64,000 nucleotides of DNA from an endosymbiont of Lamellibrachia barhami (lineage in GTDB: Bacteria > Pseudomonadota > Gammaproteobacteria > Chromatiales > Chromatiaceae). Of the stretch, positions 1-9,046 are shown one piece after another. Where the stretch lies: NCBI RefSeq assembly GCF_011947365.2, contig NZ_JAAVSH020000001.1, forward strand, positions 3,470,206 to 3,534,205, read 5' to 3'. The translations under genes and the position numbers were made by a program. A model generated the notes under the pieces. It worked only from the letters and a program-made list of their open reading frames with translations, had not been told where the DNA came from and did not search any database. Within the stretch, counting starts at the first letter, position 1, and each line of letters starts with the position of its first letter.

Positions 1-2
1 AG

Positions 3-528
3 TTGGCCGTGGTTTCAATGCTGCATCTCTTCTTCAAAGATACCTTCGACCTGAGTATTGTGCAGGCAGGTTTGTTGGCTTCTGGTTTCGCCTTTATGAA
101 TCTGGTGGCACGTCCCAGCGGCGGACTATTCAGCGATAAATTCGGTCGCCGCAAGATGCTCAGCCTGCTCATCGTCGGTCTGGCCATTGGTTACTTCATC
201 CTGAGCCAGATCACCTCCGGCTGGCCGCTTGCTCTGGCTGTGATCGCCACCATGTGTGCAGGCGGGTGAAGGCGCGGTGTTTGCCATGGTGCCTCTGGTC
301 AAACGACGCATGACCGGTCAGGTGGCCGGCATGGCCGGTGCTTACGGCAACGTGGGCGCGGTTACCTTCCTTACCGTCTTCTCCTTTGTGTCACCTCAGA
401 TCTTCTTTCTGGTGATTGCTGGTGCGGCGATTGTCTGTCTGGTCGCTGTTCAGTTTCTGGATGAGCCCGAGGGTCACACTGCCGAAGTGATGGAGGATGG
501 CAGTGTGCAGATGATCGAGGTGAGTTGA
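3..528 (+). pseudogene. NarK/NasA-type nitrate/nitrite MFS transporter, 3' part, frameshifted
   Basis: This is the C-terminal part of a major facilitator protein; the 5' end lies outside the window. The first frame carries membrane segments and the cytoplasmic loop [12 protein letters not shown], and stops at 267. Frame +1 then continues from about 256 with [17 protein letters not shown] and [12 protein letters not shown]. The QAGEGA-FA-VPL-KRR and [12 protein letters not shown] blocks are typical of the nitrate/nitrite porter family, so the role would be nitrate uptake or nitrite export across the inner membrane. One extra base near 252-257 (ACC ATG T GTG CAG) explains the break; it may be a real mutation or a sequencing error. 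The stop codon overlaps the start of the following phosphatase-kinase gene, which suggests one transcript. Confidence 0.75.
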
Positions 529-2207
529 TTGGTACTGGGGGTAATGGGGTCGGAGTCAAGGAAGAGAATGACGACACCTGCAACGTCTGTATACCAGAAG
601 ACAACCTGCTCCTGAGCAAAGGGGTTGCTGCCGCCATCGCCGACGGGGTCAGCTCCAGCGAAGGTGGGGGACGGGCCAGTCGGATCTGTGTATCGGGGTT
701 TCTCTCCGACTACTTCAGTACCCCTGAATCCTGGACAGTCAAGACTGCGGCCGGCAAGGTGTTGGGCGCACTGAATCGCTGGCTCTGCGGTCAGGGACAG
801 TCCGACTACGACTCAGCACGGGGCATGCTGACCACCTTCAGCGGTCTGATCCTCAAGTCGACCACCGCCCACATCGTGCATATCGGTGACTCCCGTATCT
901 ACCACTATCGCAATGGCAATCTGGAACAGATCACCCGCGACCATCGTGTCTGGGTTTCCAAGGAGAAGGAATTCCTCTCCCGCGCCGTCGGGGCCGATCC
1001 CCACATCGACATCGACTACCATGCGGTGGCTGCGGAAGAACACGACAGCTTTATCTTCACTACCGACGGGGTGCACGATTTCCTTACCCGTCGTGAGTTG
1101 TTGAAAATTCTCGACAGTCATGCCGGTAACCTACAGGCCTGCGCTAATGCACTGGTGGAGACGGCACTGGAAAACGGCAGTAGCGACAATGCTTCCTGCC
1201 AGATCCTCCAGATATTAAAACTTGCTCAGGAGACTGAGGCAGATATCTTGCAACGGGTATCCGATCTGCCCTTCCCCCCCGATCTTCAACCAGGAATGAA
1301 GATTGACGGCTACGAGATCCTGCGTGAGATGCACGCCAGCAAACGTAGCGAGGTATTTCTGGCGCTGGATATCGAGTCGGGAGATAAGGTGGTGTTGAAG
1401 ACCCCGTCGGTCAACTATCGGGATGATGCAGACTATCTTGAGGGCTTTCTGCACGAGGAGTGGGTGGGTCGGCGTATCCACAATGCCCATATCCTGCGCA
1501 TTCTCGAACCCAAAAAACGCCACTTTCTCTACAACATCGCCGAATACGTGGAGGGGCACAGCCTGGGCCAGTGGATCAAGGACAATGGCCCCGCTGACCT
1601 GCATCAGACCCGCACACTGGCGGAACAGATCATCAACGGCCTGAGAGCCCTACACCGAATGGAGATGTTTCATCAGGACCTGAAACCCGACAACATACTG
1701 ATAGACAACCACGGCACTGTAAAACTGATCGATTTTGGCTCAATCCGGGTTGCTGGCATGGACGAAATCGACAGTGAAATCGACCATACTGCACCCCAGG
1801 GAACCCTGGACTATGCAGCGCCGGAATGCCTCCGGGGAGAAGCCTGCACCCACGCATCAGACCTCTATTCAGTTGGCGTCATCCTCTACGAGATGCTGAC
1901 AAAAAAACTCCCCTATGGAGAGAGCGATGCGCCAAACCCGAAAAAACGCCTGAACTACCGGCCTGCACGCCACTATAATCCGGAGATTCCCACCTGGGTC
2001 GATGGAGCGCTGGAGAAAGCGGTACACCCCCAGCCCGTAAAACGCTATCAGTCTTTATCCGAGTTTCAATACGACCTGGAACACCCCAATCCGGCATTCG
2101 GAAATCTCGCTCAGCTACCTCTTCTGGAGCGAAATCCACTGCGTTTCTGGCAGATTCTCTGTGGCCTGTTGTTTCTGCTCAATCTGTTTCTGATATTCAA
2201 GACCTGA
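525..2207 (+). CDS. Bifunctional PP2C-type phosphatase / serine-threonine protein kinase
   Basis: The 560-aa protein fuses two opposing activities. The N-terminal half (about 20-235) is a PP2C-like phosphatase with [36 protein letters not shown] and GSSDNAS metal-site motifs. The middle (about 260-525) is a Hanks-type kinase with a lysine in VVLKTP, the catalytic loop HQDLKPDN and a DFG in IDFGS. A C-terminal hydrophobic stretch (about 540-558) would tether it to the membrane. The TTG start at 525 has a good ribosome site (GAGGTGAG) and overlaps the transporter's stop codon (TTGA), so translation is probably coupled. I infer control of nitrate transport or assimilation by phosphorylation; the substrates are unknown. 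Confidence 0.85.
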   Translation: MIGTGGNGVGVKEENDDTCNVCIPEDNLLLSKGVAAAIADGVSSSEGGGRASRICVSGFLSDYFSTPESWTVKTAAGKVLGALNRWLCGQGQSDYDSARGMLTTFSGLILKSTTAHIVHIGDSRIYHYRNGNLEQITRDHRVWVSKEKEFLSRAVGADPHIDIDYHAVAAEEHDSFIFTTDGVHDFLTRRELLKILDSHAGNLQACANALVETALENGSSDNASCQILQILKLAQETEADILQRVSDLPFPPDLQPGMKIDGYEILREMHASKRSEVFLALDIESGDKVVLKTPSVNYRDDADYLEGFLHEEWVGRRIHNAHILRILEPKKRHFLYNIAEYVEGHSLGQWIKDNGPADLHQTRTLAEQIINGLRALHRMEMFHQDLKPDNILIDNHGTVKLIDFGSIRVAGMDEIDSEIDHTAPQGTLDYAAPECLRGEACTHASDLYSVGVILYEMLTKKLPYGESDAPNPKKRLNYRPARHYNPEIPTWVDGALEKAVHPQPVKRYQSLSEFQYDLEHPNPAFGNLAQLPLLERNPLRFWQILCGLLFLLNLFLIFKT

Positions 2208-2468
2208 TTCTATTTCTCCTCCCAGACAGGTGGAGTGATCAGACTGGTTCGGGAGATACCCGATAATTTGGCGGGTGCCGTTTGGCTTGGAGATCAACCG
2301 TCCTGTCTCTTAAAACGATAGATTCTGTGTGCTGAATCTTAGGGACAATCAGGTAATTTGTTGAGTAAATACTTGGTGGCGCACATAAGGTCAGATTGTA
2401 TGTTACGGGCTGAGCAACCCGCAGTAATAACTGAAGGGTTAAAGAATCGTTAAATGTCCAGAAGCGTT

Positions 2469-2801
2469 TTAGCGGTCACGTCCCTTTCCGCGACCAGTGC
2501 TCTGCTGATGCATTTGTCTGCCCTCTGATTGCTGTCTTAAGTTGGCTGCAGCACCACCTGTTTTCGAATGGGAGGCATGTTCACGGGCTGCCCTGCGAGA
2601 CTCATACCTCATACCAAACCAAGTCCATGAAGCGCCCCTCTCCGGCATTTTCAAACCCTCTTGCGCAGTCACAGCTTTGAGTGTGTCGGCCTCGTCTTCC
2701 AGCAAGACATCACCACTGTTCTGCGCATAGGCATTGGTCGCCAGCATTAGCGCCAGCATACAAACCAGTCTGTTAGTCAATCGAAGCATTGCCGAATCCA
2801 T
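2469..2801 (-). CDS. Small secreted hypothetical protein
   Basis: This 110-aa reading frame starts with a convincing signal peptide: polar start, hydrophobic core VCMLALMLATNAYA, and an AYA-Q cleavage site. The mature part is polar and rich in Gln, Ser, Gly and Arg, with one aromatic patch (SWTWFGMRYESRR). I do not recognise a family. It is divergent from the OmpR-type regulator gene, with about 240 bases between them that must hold both promoters. The signal peptide is the main reason to believe that it is real. Confidence 0.5.
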   Translation of the reverse strand: MDSAMLRLTNRLVCMLALMLATNAYAQNSGDVLLEDEADTLKAVTAQEGLKMPERGASWTWFGMRYESRRAAREHASHSKTGGAAANLRQQSEGRQMHQQSTGRGKGRDR

Positions 2802-3044
2802 ACCGCATCAGATATATCTCAAAAACCATTTTCAGGTAAACCAACCTACGCCCACAATCGAAAATGAATGCGTGTAACCTGTGATGTTCACCTATAATTT
2901 ACCACAGTAAACCTATATCTTAATGGCCTTTCTCTATTGGGTTATATTAACCAATGCTTGTATCTGCTTCATTTCTCAATGGACGAAAATTGTTACAGGT
3001 TGTTTCATTGCAATCGATCTCACAGTAGTTTCAGGAACCGCTAA

Positions 3045-3782
3045 ATGAATAATTCCGTTGAAGCCAGCCCTCGTCTGTTGGTGGTGGACGATGACCGGAA
3101 GTTAAGGGAACTTCTCATTCGTTACCTGGGACAGGAGGGTTTCGCCGTCCACGGCGTGGAGGGTAGTGTGGCGATGGATGGGTATCTTGAGAGAAGTCAG
3201 GTTGATCTGATCATTCTCGATCTGATGATGCCCGGAGAAGACGGTCTATCGATAGCACGTCGTCTGAGAAGTAACGGCGAGATCCCGATCATCATGTTGA
3301 CGGCACGAGGAGAAGATATCGACAGGATCATTGGGCTGGAAATGGGTGCCGATGACTACCTGCCAAAACCTTTCAATCCACGGGAACTGCTGGCCAGGAT
3401 CCGTGCGGTTTTGAGGCGCCGGCAATTGCCTGGACAATCCGATCGAGCTGCAGAGACGAAAGAGTCGTTCAGTTTTGGGGACTTTACCCTCGATTTCCAG
3501 ACCCATGTCTTTAGCAAAGGCGGAGAGGAGATACCCCTCACCGGTGGCGAGTATACGCTGCTTGAAGCGCTGGCCAGGAGTCCGAACAGGGTGCTGACAC
3601 GGGACTACCTGGTGGAAACGCTGAAGGGATACGAGCGCATGCCCTATGATCGAAGTATCGATGTGCGCGTAACACGCCTGCGCAAGAAAATCGAAGCGGA
3701 TCCCACCAATCCAAGATATATCCGTACCATCTGGGGTAAGGGCTATATCTTTACGCCAAAGGGTAACGTGCCAAGCTCGTGA
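3045..3782 (+). CDS. ompR: OmpR/PhoB-family response regulator
   Basis: The 245-aa DNA-binding regulator has a receiver domain at about 10-125, with the acidic pocket VVDDDRK, phospho-acceptor Asp59 in LIILDLMMPGEDG, Thr in MLTAR and Lys in LPKPF. A winged-helix effector domain follows at about 145-240 (LTGGEYTLLEAL, RSIDVRVTRLRKKIE, IRTIWGKGYIF). Length and motifs match OmpR. It is the first gene of a pair: its stop codon overlaps the GTG start of the histidine kinase by four bases, so the two are translated together. By family analogy it would control envelope genes in response to osmotic or membrane stress. The gene name is by similarity of the pair to OmpR/EnvZ and is less certain than the family. 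Confidence 0.9.
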   Translation: MNNSVEASPRLLVVDDDRKLRELLIRYLGQEGFAVHGVEGSVAMDGYLERSQVDLIILDLMMPGEDGLSIARRLRSNGEIPIIMLTARGEDIDRIIGLEMGADDYLPKPFNPRELLARIRAVLRRRQLPGQSDRAAETKESFSFGDFTLDFQTHVFSKGGEEIPLTGGEYTLLEALARSPNRVLTRDYLVETLKGYERMPYDRSIDVRVTRLRKKIEADPTNPRYIRTIWGKGYIFTPKGNVPSS

Positions 3783-5107
3783 GTCCGGCCAAATTCACTC
3801 AAACGCTATTTGGTCGCACCGGATTGACGATCACTTTGGCATTTCTGGTTTTTTCCCTTTTTGCCGTGCTGGTGAATGTAACGCTGATTCTTAGACCCAT
3901 CGAACGTCAGGCAGCGGATGACCTGGCTGCGCTGATCGAATTATCGACAAAAACCTGGGTTGAGCTGCCTCCGGCCACCCGTACCGACTTTGAACGTGAG
4001 ATGCGCAAGAGCCACCAGTTGCGAATCTACGAGGCCGAAAACCAGATTGCAGAATATGAAGATGACAAGGCCTATCTGATAGCGTTGGTTGATTCATTGG
4101 AGAACCGGATCGGTAAGCCGGTGCCACTGCGTAAAATGAATTTCAGCGATGATTGGCTATGGGTCGATATCCCGATTGCAAGCCGGGTACTCAGGATTGG
4201 GTTTGAAGCAGAGAGGATGGAGGTTCAGATCCCCCTGGCCCTGGTGCTGACCGTTGTCATGGGGACCTTGATCGTCACCCTGGTTTCTCTGGTATTGGTA
4301 CGGCGAATTACCAAACCCCTGGCGCGACTGGTGGAAGCAACTACGACGCTGGGGCAGGCCCAGGATCATGTGCAGGTTCCTGAAGAGGGGCCGAGCGAAC
4401 TTGCCGAACTGGCAAGAGGTTTCAATCGCATGCATACACAGGTAAGGGAGCTTCTGACTAACCGCACCACACTGCTCGCCGGAGTTTCCCACGATCTGCG
4501 CACTCCCATTGCCCGTGTTCGTCTCGCGGTGGAGTTACTGCCGTCTGAGCAGAAATCGGAGCTGGAACAGGGAATTCTCGACGACTTGGAGGAGATGGAC
4601 AATCTGATCGGTCAGGCGATGGAGTTTGCCCGAAGTTTAGGAGACTCCAGCAAGGTGATGACTGTCGATGTCGGCGCACTGTTATTGGAGATCGTTGAGG
4701 GGTATGCGCGGGGTGGCCATGCTGTGAGATTGACCGCCGAGTCAGGTTGTGTCGGGGAGCTGTCATCGAATGCTCTGCGCAGAGTCACCACCAACCTGCT
4801 GGATAACGCAGTCAGATACAGCCATGAACAACCGGTGGAACTGTCGTGTGAATCTGACACCGGCAGTGTAATTATCCGCATTGCCGACCGGGGGCCGGGT
4901 ATACCGGAAGCATTTCGACGAGTTGCCTTCGACCCTTTCTGGCGAATGGAGTCATCCCGTAATCCGAGCACCGGGGGCAGCGGCCTGGGATTGGCGGTGG
5001 TCAAGCAGCTAAGTGATGCGAATGGTTGGGAAATCAAACTGGGTGAATCGGTAATCTACGGCGGCCTTGAAGTCACATTACGCCTGCCGCTCTCAACAGA
5101 TGAGTAG
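3779..5107 (+). CDS. envZ: EnvZ-like sensor histidine kinase
   Basis: The 442-aa inner-membrane kinase has a first membrane segment at about 15-37 (TITLAFLVFSLFAVLVNVTLIL), a periplasmic domain of about 110 residues, and a second membrane segment at about 150-175. A HAMP linker follows (RRITKPLARLVEATTTLG). The phosphorylation box contains His238 in GVSHDLRTP, and the ATP-binding domain has the N box (NLLDNAVRYS), the G1 box (DRGPGIP) and GGSGLGLAVV. The order and size match EnvZ. It starts with GTG at 3779 inside the stop of the response regulator gene. It should autophosphorylate and pass phosphate to Asp59 of that partner. It converges with the barrel-protein gene downstream, with about 23 bases between them. 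Confidence 0.9.
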   Translation: MSPAKFTQTLFGRTGLTITLAFLVFSLFAVLVNVTLILRPIERQAADDLAALIELSTKTWVELPPATRTDFEREMRKSHQLRIYEAENQIAEYEDDKAYLIALVDSLENRIGKPVPLRKMNFSDDWLWVDIPIASRVLRIGFEAERMEVQIPLALVLTVVMGTLIVTLVSLVLVRRITKPLARLVEATTTLGQAQDHVQVPEEGPSELAELARGFNRMHTQVRELLTNRTTLLAGVSHDLRTPIARVRLAVELLPSEQKSELEQGILDDLEEMDNLIGQAMEFARSLGDSSKVMTVDVGALLLEIVEGYARGGHAVRLTAESGCVGELSSNALRRVTTNLLDNAVRYSHEQPVELSCESDTGSVIIRIADRGPGIPEAFRRVAFDPFWRMESSRNPSTGGSGLGLAVVKQLSDANGWEIKLGESVIYGGLEVTLRLPLSTDE

Positions 5108-5130
5108 TCCTGTTGCATCTCTCCGAAAAA

Positions 5131-6375
5131 TCAAAGAATGATGTCAAGGCTCAGCAAAATACGCTTCATCGTATAGTCGTTGGAGCCTACTTCACCAATC
5201 GGACTCCCACCTCCGTCCGTCCGGTTCTTCGACCAGTCTGCCTGTGCGCGAAGCGAGGCGATTTCCCCAATCTGATAGCTGGCGGCCACACCTGCCAGGT
5301 TTGTTTTATCTTTCCTGGTGGTATCGAGGTAGTCGAACAGGGCAAGCCCGGAAAACAGGGAGAGATGAGTGTTGGCAGTCAATTGATAGGAGATATCCAG
5401 GTCAAGAGCGGTTTCCAAATATCCGGAAGAGTCAATGAGGGTCGTCTCGTTGAGCGTTCTGTCACTTGAGAGTGACAGTTGCCACTTCTCTCTGGGTTGC
5501 CAATATAAGTTGAACGCAAAATCAACGGCGCTGAGCCTGCTGAACTCCGGTTCTTTATACTCTTGTCCCAACCAACCCAGATAGGCTTCAAGATCAAAGG
5601 TATCACCCTGTTTCAAGTGTATCCCTACCGCACTGCGGATGCCGTCGGAATCGCGTTGAAAACCCGCGTCATCAGTAGCTTGTTGATAGATCCGCTGTTC
5701 GCCGGATGCCTGGAGAAACCACGAAAGATTTTTTGTGTAGCGCCGTTCCAGTCGAAGAGCGATGCTCCTGATATCCCGATCACGATCACCATTGTAAACC
5801 GGCCCTTCCAGGCTTTCGCCATCTTCGTAGCGCCAAGCCTCCTGGGTTATGCCGGCACGCAGTGTGTAATTCCCACGCAGGTGAAGAAGTCCAACACTTG
5901 CGTCCTGAATATCGTAGACAACGGGGCTTAAGGTTCGTCGAATGTCGTTCGGAGAAGTTCGCTCTTCGTGTTTCAAATGGTACCCGGTTGCCAGCATGAA
6001 ATGAGTGGTGCTGCCGGCAGCGACATACGCACCGAGTTTCAACCAGCCATCCGTATAGTCTTCTAGGGAATTATTTCGGTAGAAAGCCGACTCGACACCT
6101 AGATCCAGAGAGAGACGTGCGGCATCCATGTCGAATTCAACGGCGAGAGCCGGTGCGATGATGGCAGTCCAGTCGGAAACAGCGAAGGAGTCATCCGCAT
6201 ATATATTATCGTTATATCTTTCTTCAAGTTCGAGGGAAAAAGAGAGGTTGAGATTATCGCTTTCCTTCGGCATCGAAGGTGTTTCACTCGCATAACCACG
6301 AAAAGATAGTGTGCAGAATAATAAGATTAACCGAATCCAGGGTACCCGATTCGCGCGGAAGCGTCGTTTATTCAT
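5131..6375 (-). CDS. Putative outer-membrane beta-barrel protein (BBP2-like)
   Basis: The 414-aa protein has an N-terminal signal sequence (hydrophobic WIRLILLFCTLSFRGYA) and then alternating polar/hydrophobic strands rich in Tyr, Trp and Asp. Examples are LSFSLELEERYNDNIYA near the start and the terminal strand MKRILLSLDIIL. A start with ELEERYNDNIY-like residues is common in the 'putative beta-barrel porin 2' family, often linked to exopolysaccharide export. Here it stands alone, without an exopolysaccharide cluster nearby. The recognition rests on strand pattern and this motif only, so function (pore, export or structural barrel) remains open. Confidence 0.65.
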   Translation of the reverse strand: MNKRRFRANRVPWIRLILLFCTLSFRGYASETPSMPKESDNLNLSFSLELEERYNDNIYADDSFAVSDWTAIIAPALAVEFDMDAARLSLDLGVESAFYRNNSLEDYTDGWLKLGAYVAAGSTTHFMLATGYHLKHEERTSPNDIRRTLSPVVYDIQDASVGLLHLRGNYTLRAGITQEAWRYEDGESLEGPVYNGDRDRDIRSIALRLERRYTKNLSWFLQASGEQRIYQQATDDAGFQRDSDGIRSAVGIHLKQGDTFDLEAYLGWLGQEYKEPEFSRLSAVDFAFNLYWQPREKWQLSLSSDRTLNETTLIDSSGYLETALDLDISYQLTANTHLSLFSGLALFDYLDTTRKDKTNLAGVAASYQIGEIASLRAQADWSKNRTDGGGSPIGEVGSNDYTMKRILLSLDIIL

Positions 6376-6712
6376 CTATATATTCAGGGGCCGCACCGAA
6401 AGGAGACATATAGAAACAAAACGCCTTATGAAAGAAACCGGCCAGAAACAACCTCCTGGTCTCGTAAACGCTACATCCATGCAGCACTACTCAAGCATAG
6501 CGAAAAATCTCAACCATCGTAACCTATTGATAGCAAGGTGGCTTGAGATCTCTCCCTGTGGTCGAGATGACAGTAACTCAATTAATCAGAGGTTTCTTAA
6601 CGGGTCAGCTACAGTACCTGCTCTTACGCACTATTAGGCTGAGTTGCCATCGACTTGGCATGCGTCTGAGCGGACTCGACAGAGAACATCAAGTGGATTT
6701 ATTTCAAAGAGA
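6376..6712. other. Intergenic stretch with no supported gene
   Basis: About 340 bases lie between two minus-strand genes. Short plus-strand open frames run through here, but they extend into neighbouring genes and show no signal peptide, domain or ribosome site. The promoter of the barrel-protein gene is expected just after 6376. I see no clear terminator hairpin. Confidence 0.4.
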
Positions 6713-7156
6713 TCAGGAATTCCTATTTCCCACCGGACATCCAGATGCATCGGTCTTGATACCGCGCGGGGTATTGGGGCACCTGTCACGATAATCAGGG
6801 GTACCGTCGCGGTCGCTGTGTTTCGGACAGCCGTTGGGGGCGATTCCCATGCTGAGCGTTTGGGGTGTGTCTTCCGGGCAGTAGTCCCGGCTGTTGACGA
6901 TACCGTCACCGTCGTTGTCAGGCTCACAGCCATGGGCATCCACCGGATAGGCCCGTGGGCCAGATTTCAAACGTTCCTGATTGACGGCTGTGGCGTATTT
7001 GAAACCGGCCGGTATTTTTTTCAACTGGGCAGTATTTGGGCAGCGATCCAGGGCATCGACCACTCCGTCATGGTCGCTGTCGGACTCAACGGCATTAACA
7101 CTTCCCGCAATGAATGCAGCAAGCAGAAACACAGTGCCAAAGGGTTTCTGACTCAT
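6713..7156 (-). CDS. Secreted thrombospondin type 3 repeat protein
   Basis: This small exported protein (147 aa from the chosen start) has a signal peptide (FGTVFLLAAFIAGSVNA) followed by calcium-binding repeats of the thrombospondin-3 type: DSDHDGVVDALDRCPNT, DNDGDGIVNSRDYCPED and SDRDGTPDYRDRCPNT. Each repeat has the alternating Asp pattern and a Cys-Pro. Such repeats precede OmpA C-terminal domains in many outer-membrane proteins, but no peptidoglycan-binding domain follows here, so it is a repeat-only protein. A start at 7216 is possible, but ATG at 7156 puts the signal peptide at the N terminus. It lies about 100 bases downstream of the DUF2202 gene on the same strand. Confidence 0.75.
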   Translation of the reverse strand: MSQKPFGTVFLLAAFIAGSVNAVESDSDHDGVVDALDRCPNTAQLKKIPAGFKYATAVNQERLKSGPRAYPVDAHGCEPDNDGDGIVNSRDYCPEDTPQTLSMGIAPNGCPKHSDRDGTPDYRDRCPNTPRGIKTDASGCPVGNRNS

Positions 7157-7253
7157 ATCAGGTCTCTTTTGAAGGTAAGGACGGTCACGATGCGGAGTGC
7201 TGAAATTCCAATCCACATCGCAACCTCTTCGATAGCGTGGAGAGCGTGCTCCA

Positions 7254-7961
7254 TTATCGACTCAAGATCGCATCCACATCTTCCTGGCTCAAGTATTGGG
7301 CCTGGTAATTGCCAACACCGATGACTGCCTCGATCTGGCCCACATAGGCGCGCAAATGGTTCTCTGAGCCGTCAGTAAGCGAGCGATAGGCATTGATCAG
7401 TCCACGTTCATCAGTGTAGTTGAGACCACAAGGGTCGTTATAACCTGCGTCCACCATCACTTGCGGGCAATTAGCGATGTCGTGCATATCCAGTTCTTCG
7501 ATAAAGGCGCCAACATAGAGCGCCTCCATCTCACTATCAGCGGCTCTAGCAGTGAGCGCCGCGAACTTCTCGTCGAAGTACCAGCCCCACTCTTCACCGG
7601 TGAACACGCCGATGCTCTCCGGCAGGTTGTTGGTATCCGGGTTGGGATCTTCCAGGTCATACTGGGCCAGCTTGTCGCGCATGGTATCGGCGTGAGTCTG
7701 CTCGGAGGTGGTGGCGATCTTGTTGAACACGCCTTGATCGGGATACCACTCCGCGAGTCTCAGGTAGACATCACGTGCCAATTTTTCCTCTTCCCGCATG
7801 AAGGTGAGATGAGAGGCTTCATTGGCGTCTAGCCCAGAGGAGCCACCACCTCTGCTGTTGCCACCGCTTCTGCCTTTGCCGCCACCCGCTGCGAGGACGC
7901 TGGTTGAGATCAGGACGACTGCGATGGAGGCAACGATAGCGGTTTTAATTTGGCTTTTCAT
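7254..7961 (-). CDS. Secreted DUF2202 (ferritin-like) protein
   Basis: The 235-aa protein has a signal peptide (TAIVASIAVVLISTSVLA), a glycine/arginine/serine linker (GGGKGRSGGNSRGGGSS), and a helical domain typical of DUF2202: HLTFMREEEKLARDVYLRL, TSEQTHADTM, ALYVGAFIEELDMHDI and SENHLRAYVGQIEAV. The conserved Glu and His residues sit in the pattern of a four-helix ferritin-like fold, so metal binding is plausible but not proven. Its start is at 7961 with a possible ribosome site (GGAAACAAC) just upstream. The same-strand neighbour encodes another secreted metal-binding-type repeat protein. Confidence 0.8.
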   Translation of the reverse strand: MKSQIKTAIVASIAVVLISTSVLAAGGGKGRSGGNSRGGGSSGLDANEASHLTFMREEEKLARDVYLRLAEWYPDQGVFNKIATTSEQTHADTMRDKLAQYDLEDPNPDTNNLPESIGVFTGEEWGWYFDEKFAALTARAADSEMEALYVGAFIEELDMHDIANCPQVMVDAGYNDPCGLNYTDERGLINAYRSLTDGSENHLRAYVGQIEAVIGVGNYQAQYLSQEDVDAILSR

Positions 7962-8325
7962 AGAGTTGTTTCCTCAAAGGTCTTTATGGACCAGACTGTT
8001 TGGTGGTGAATCCAGCGTTCGCCAGAGATGCCACATAGACTAGGAAACAAAACCTGCTTCAGGGGTTTCAAGGTGTTGCACTGAGAGGAAAATGGTTTCA
8101 GGATGTTACTGCGCGGCAAATAATCTGTTGCAAATGTTTCAGGACGCCGAACGGTGAAACACAGCAGGTGGATGAGTACAACGAGGATCTTTTGCGCAAT
8201 CAGGTTGTGAGGATCAGGCTCTGAGCAACAATTTACCGTCTATCGCAGACCCTTCCTGACCACAAGATACAGCCGGTATAGATGATGCCACGCCCTGCAT
8301 TTTCAGCACATGATAAAAATAGCAC
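7962..8325. other. Intergenic region between divergent DUF2202 and tetR genes
   Basis: About 360 bases contain no open frame that I can support. The sequence holds loose repeats of a GGTTTCA/TGTTTCAGGA type around 8067, 8094 and 8137, which may be regulatory or chance. The DUF2202 promoter should lie near 7970-8050, and the tetR promoter begins at 8326. Confidence 0.35.
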
Positions 8326-8353
8326 TTGACTTGACCGACCGGTCTATTATACT
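8326..8353 (+). promoter_or_regulatory. Promoter of the tetR gene with an operator between -35 and -10
   Basis: TTGACT (8326-8331) and TATACT (8348-8353) are separated by 16 bases, a strong sigma-70 type match. Transcription would begin near 8360, almost at the ATG at 8361. The palindromic operator fills the spacer, which predicts autorepression. Confidence 0.7.
8333..8344. promoter_or_regulatory. TetR-type operator copy 1
   Basis: The sequence GACCGACCGGTC contains the perfect palindrome GACCGGTC. An identical 12-mer, also preceded by TT, occurs ahead of tusA at 8997-9008. Two exact copies flanking one regulator gene point to that regulator as the binder. Confidence 0.7.
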
Positions 8354-8360
8354 TCACACC

Positions 8361-8969
8361 ATGAATGCTGAGCACGACACAAGAACCCGTATCCTCTCCA
8401 CCGCCCGTGAACTTTTTCATGGCAGGAGTTATGCCGACGTGGGCATCAAAGAGATTTGCGACCTTGCGAAGGTGCAAAAGGGAAGCTTTTACCATTTTTT
8501 CCCTTCCAAGCAGGATCTGGCCATGGCGGTCATTGATGACATGGCCGATGACTGGGCACACGGTTTTGTGGCTGAGGCCTTCGACCAGAATCTTCCACCG
8601 CTTGAGCGCCTCGACTATATGATCGATGCCGCTTACTACTGGCAGAAGGCGGCCAAGGATATCGATGGCCGCATGCCAGGCTGCCTGTTCGGCAACCTGG
8701 CCCTCGAGATCAGCACCCGCGACGATGTGTTACGGGCCAAACTCAATGCGGTTTTTGATAAAGCCAGTAAACGTTTTCACGAAGCCCTCGATCAGGCAGT
8801 TGAACTGGGTGAAATCCCCCCTCTCGACAGCGAGGCCACCGCTGCAGCCATGCTCGCCTTCCTCGAAGGCATCATTCTGCTGGCAAAAACCAGGAATAAC
8901 CCTGAAGTGATTCGCGACCTGGGTCCTGCCATCAAGACACTTCGCATCGAGTTGGCCCATCCAAATTAG
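8361..8969 (+). CDS. TetR/AcrR-family transcriptional repressor
   Basis: The 202-aa protein has an N-terminal TetR helix-turn-helix (about 7-55: RTRILSTARELFHGRSYADVGIKEICDLAKVQ, then GSFYHFFPSKQDL) and a ligand-binding helical domain with the C-terminal pattern seen in AcrR/NemR-type repressors. ATG 8361 is the only start that puts the helix-turn-helix at the normal distance from the N terminus, and it has no Shine-Dalgarno sequence. The promoter just upstream would give a leaderless mRNA. Matching operators lie in its own promoter and before tusA, so it probably represses itself and the tusA-dsrE2 operon. The inducer is unknown; a reactive sulfur or electrophile signal would fit. Confidence 0.9.
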   Translation: MNAEHDTRTRILSTARELFHGRSYADVGIKEICDLAKVQKGSFYHFFPSKQDLAMAVIDDMADDWAHGFVAEAFDQNLPPLERLDYMIDAAYYWQKAAKDIDGRMPGCLFGNLALEISTRDDVLRAKLNAVFDKASKRFHEALDQAVELGEIPPLDSEATAAAMLAFLEGIILLAKTRNNPEVIRDLGPAIKTLRIELAHPN

Positions 8970-8996
8970 CGAACTATATTTTTTACCCTTCACGTT

Positions 8997-9008
8997 GACC
9001 GACCGGTC
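8997..9008. promoter_or_regulatory. TetR-type operator copy 2, upstream of tusA
   Basis: This is an exact second copy of GACCGACCGGTC, 38 bases before the tusA start. It overlaps a likely -35 element (TTGACC at 8995-9000), so binding would block transcription of tusA and dsrE2. Confidence 0.7.
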
Positions 9009-9046
9009 ATCTATGAAGTAATCACATCCATATTAAGGAGAAAACC

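Noticed and set aside
6311..6637. 108-codon plus-strand frame
   Set aside because: It begins antisense inside the barrel-protein gene, has a highly basic mixed composition, and no ribosome site or domain.
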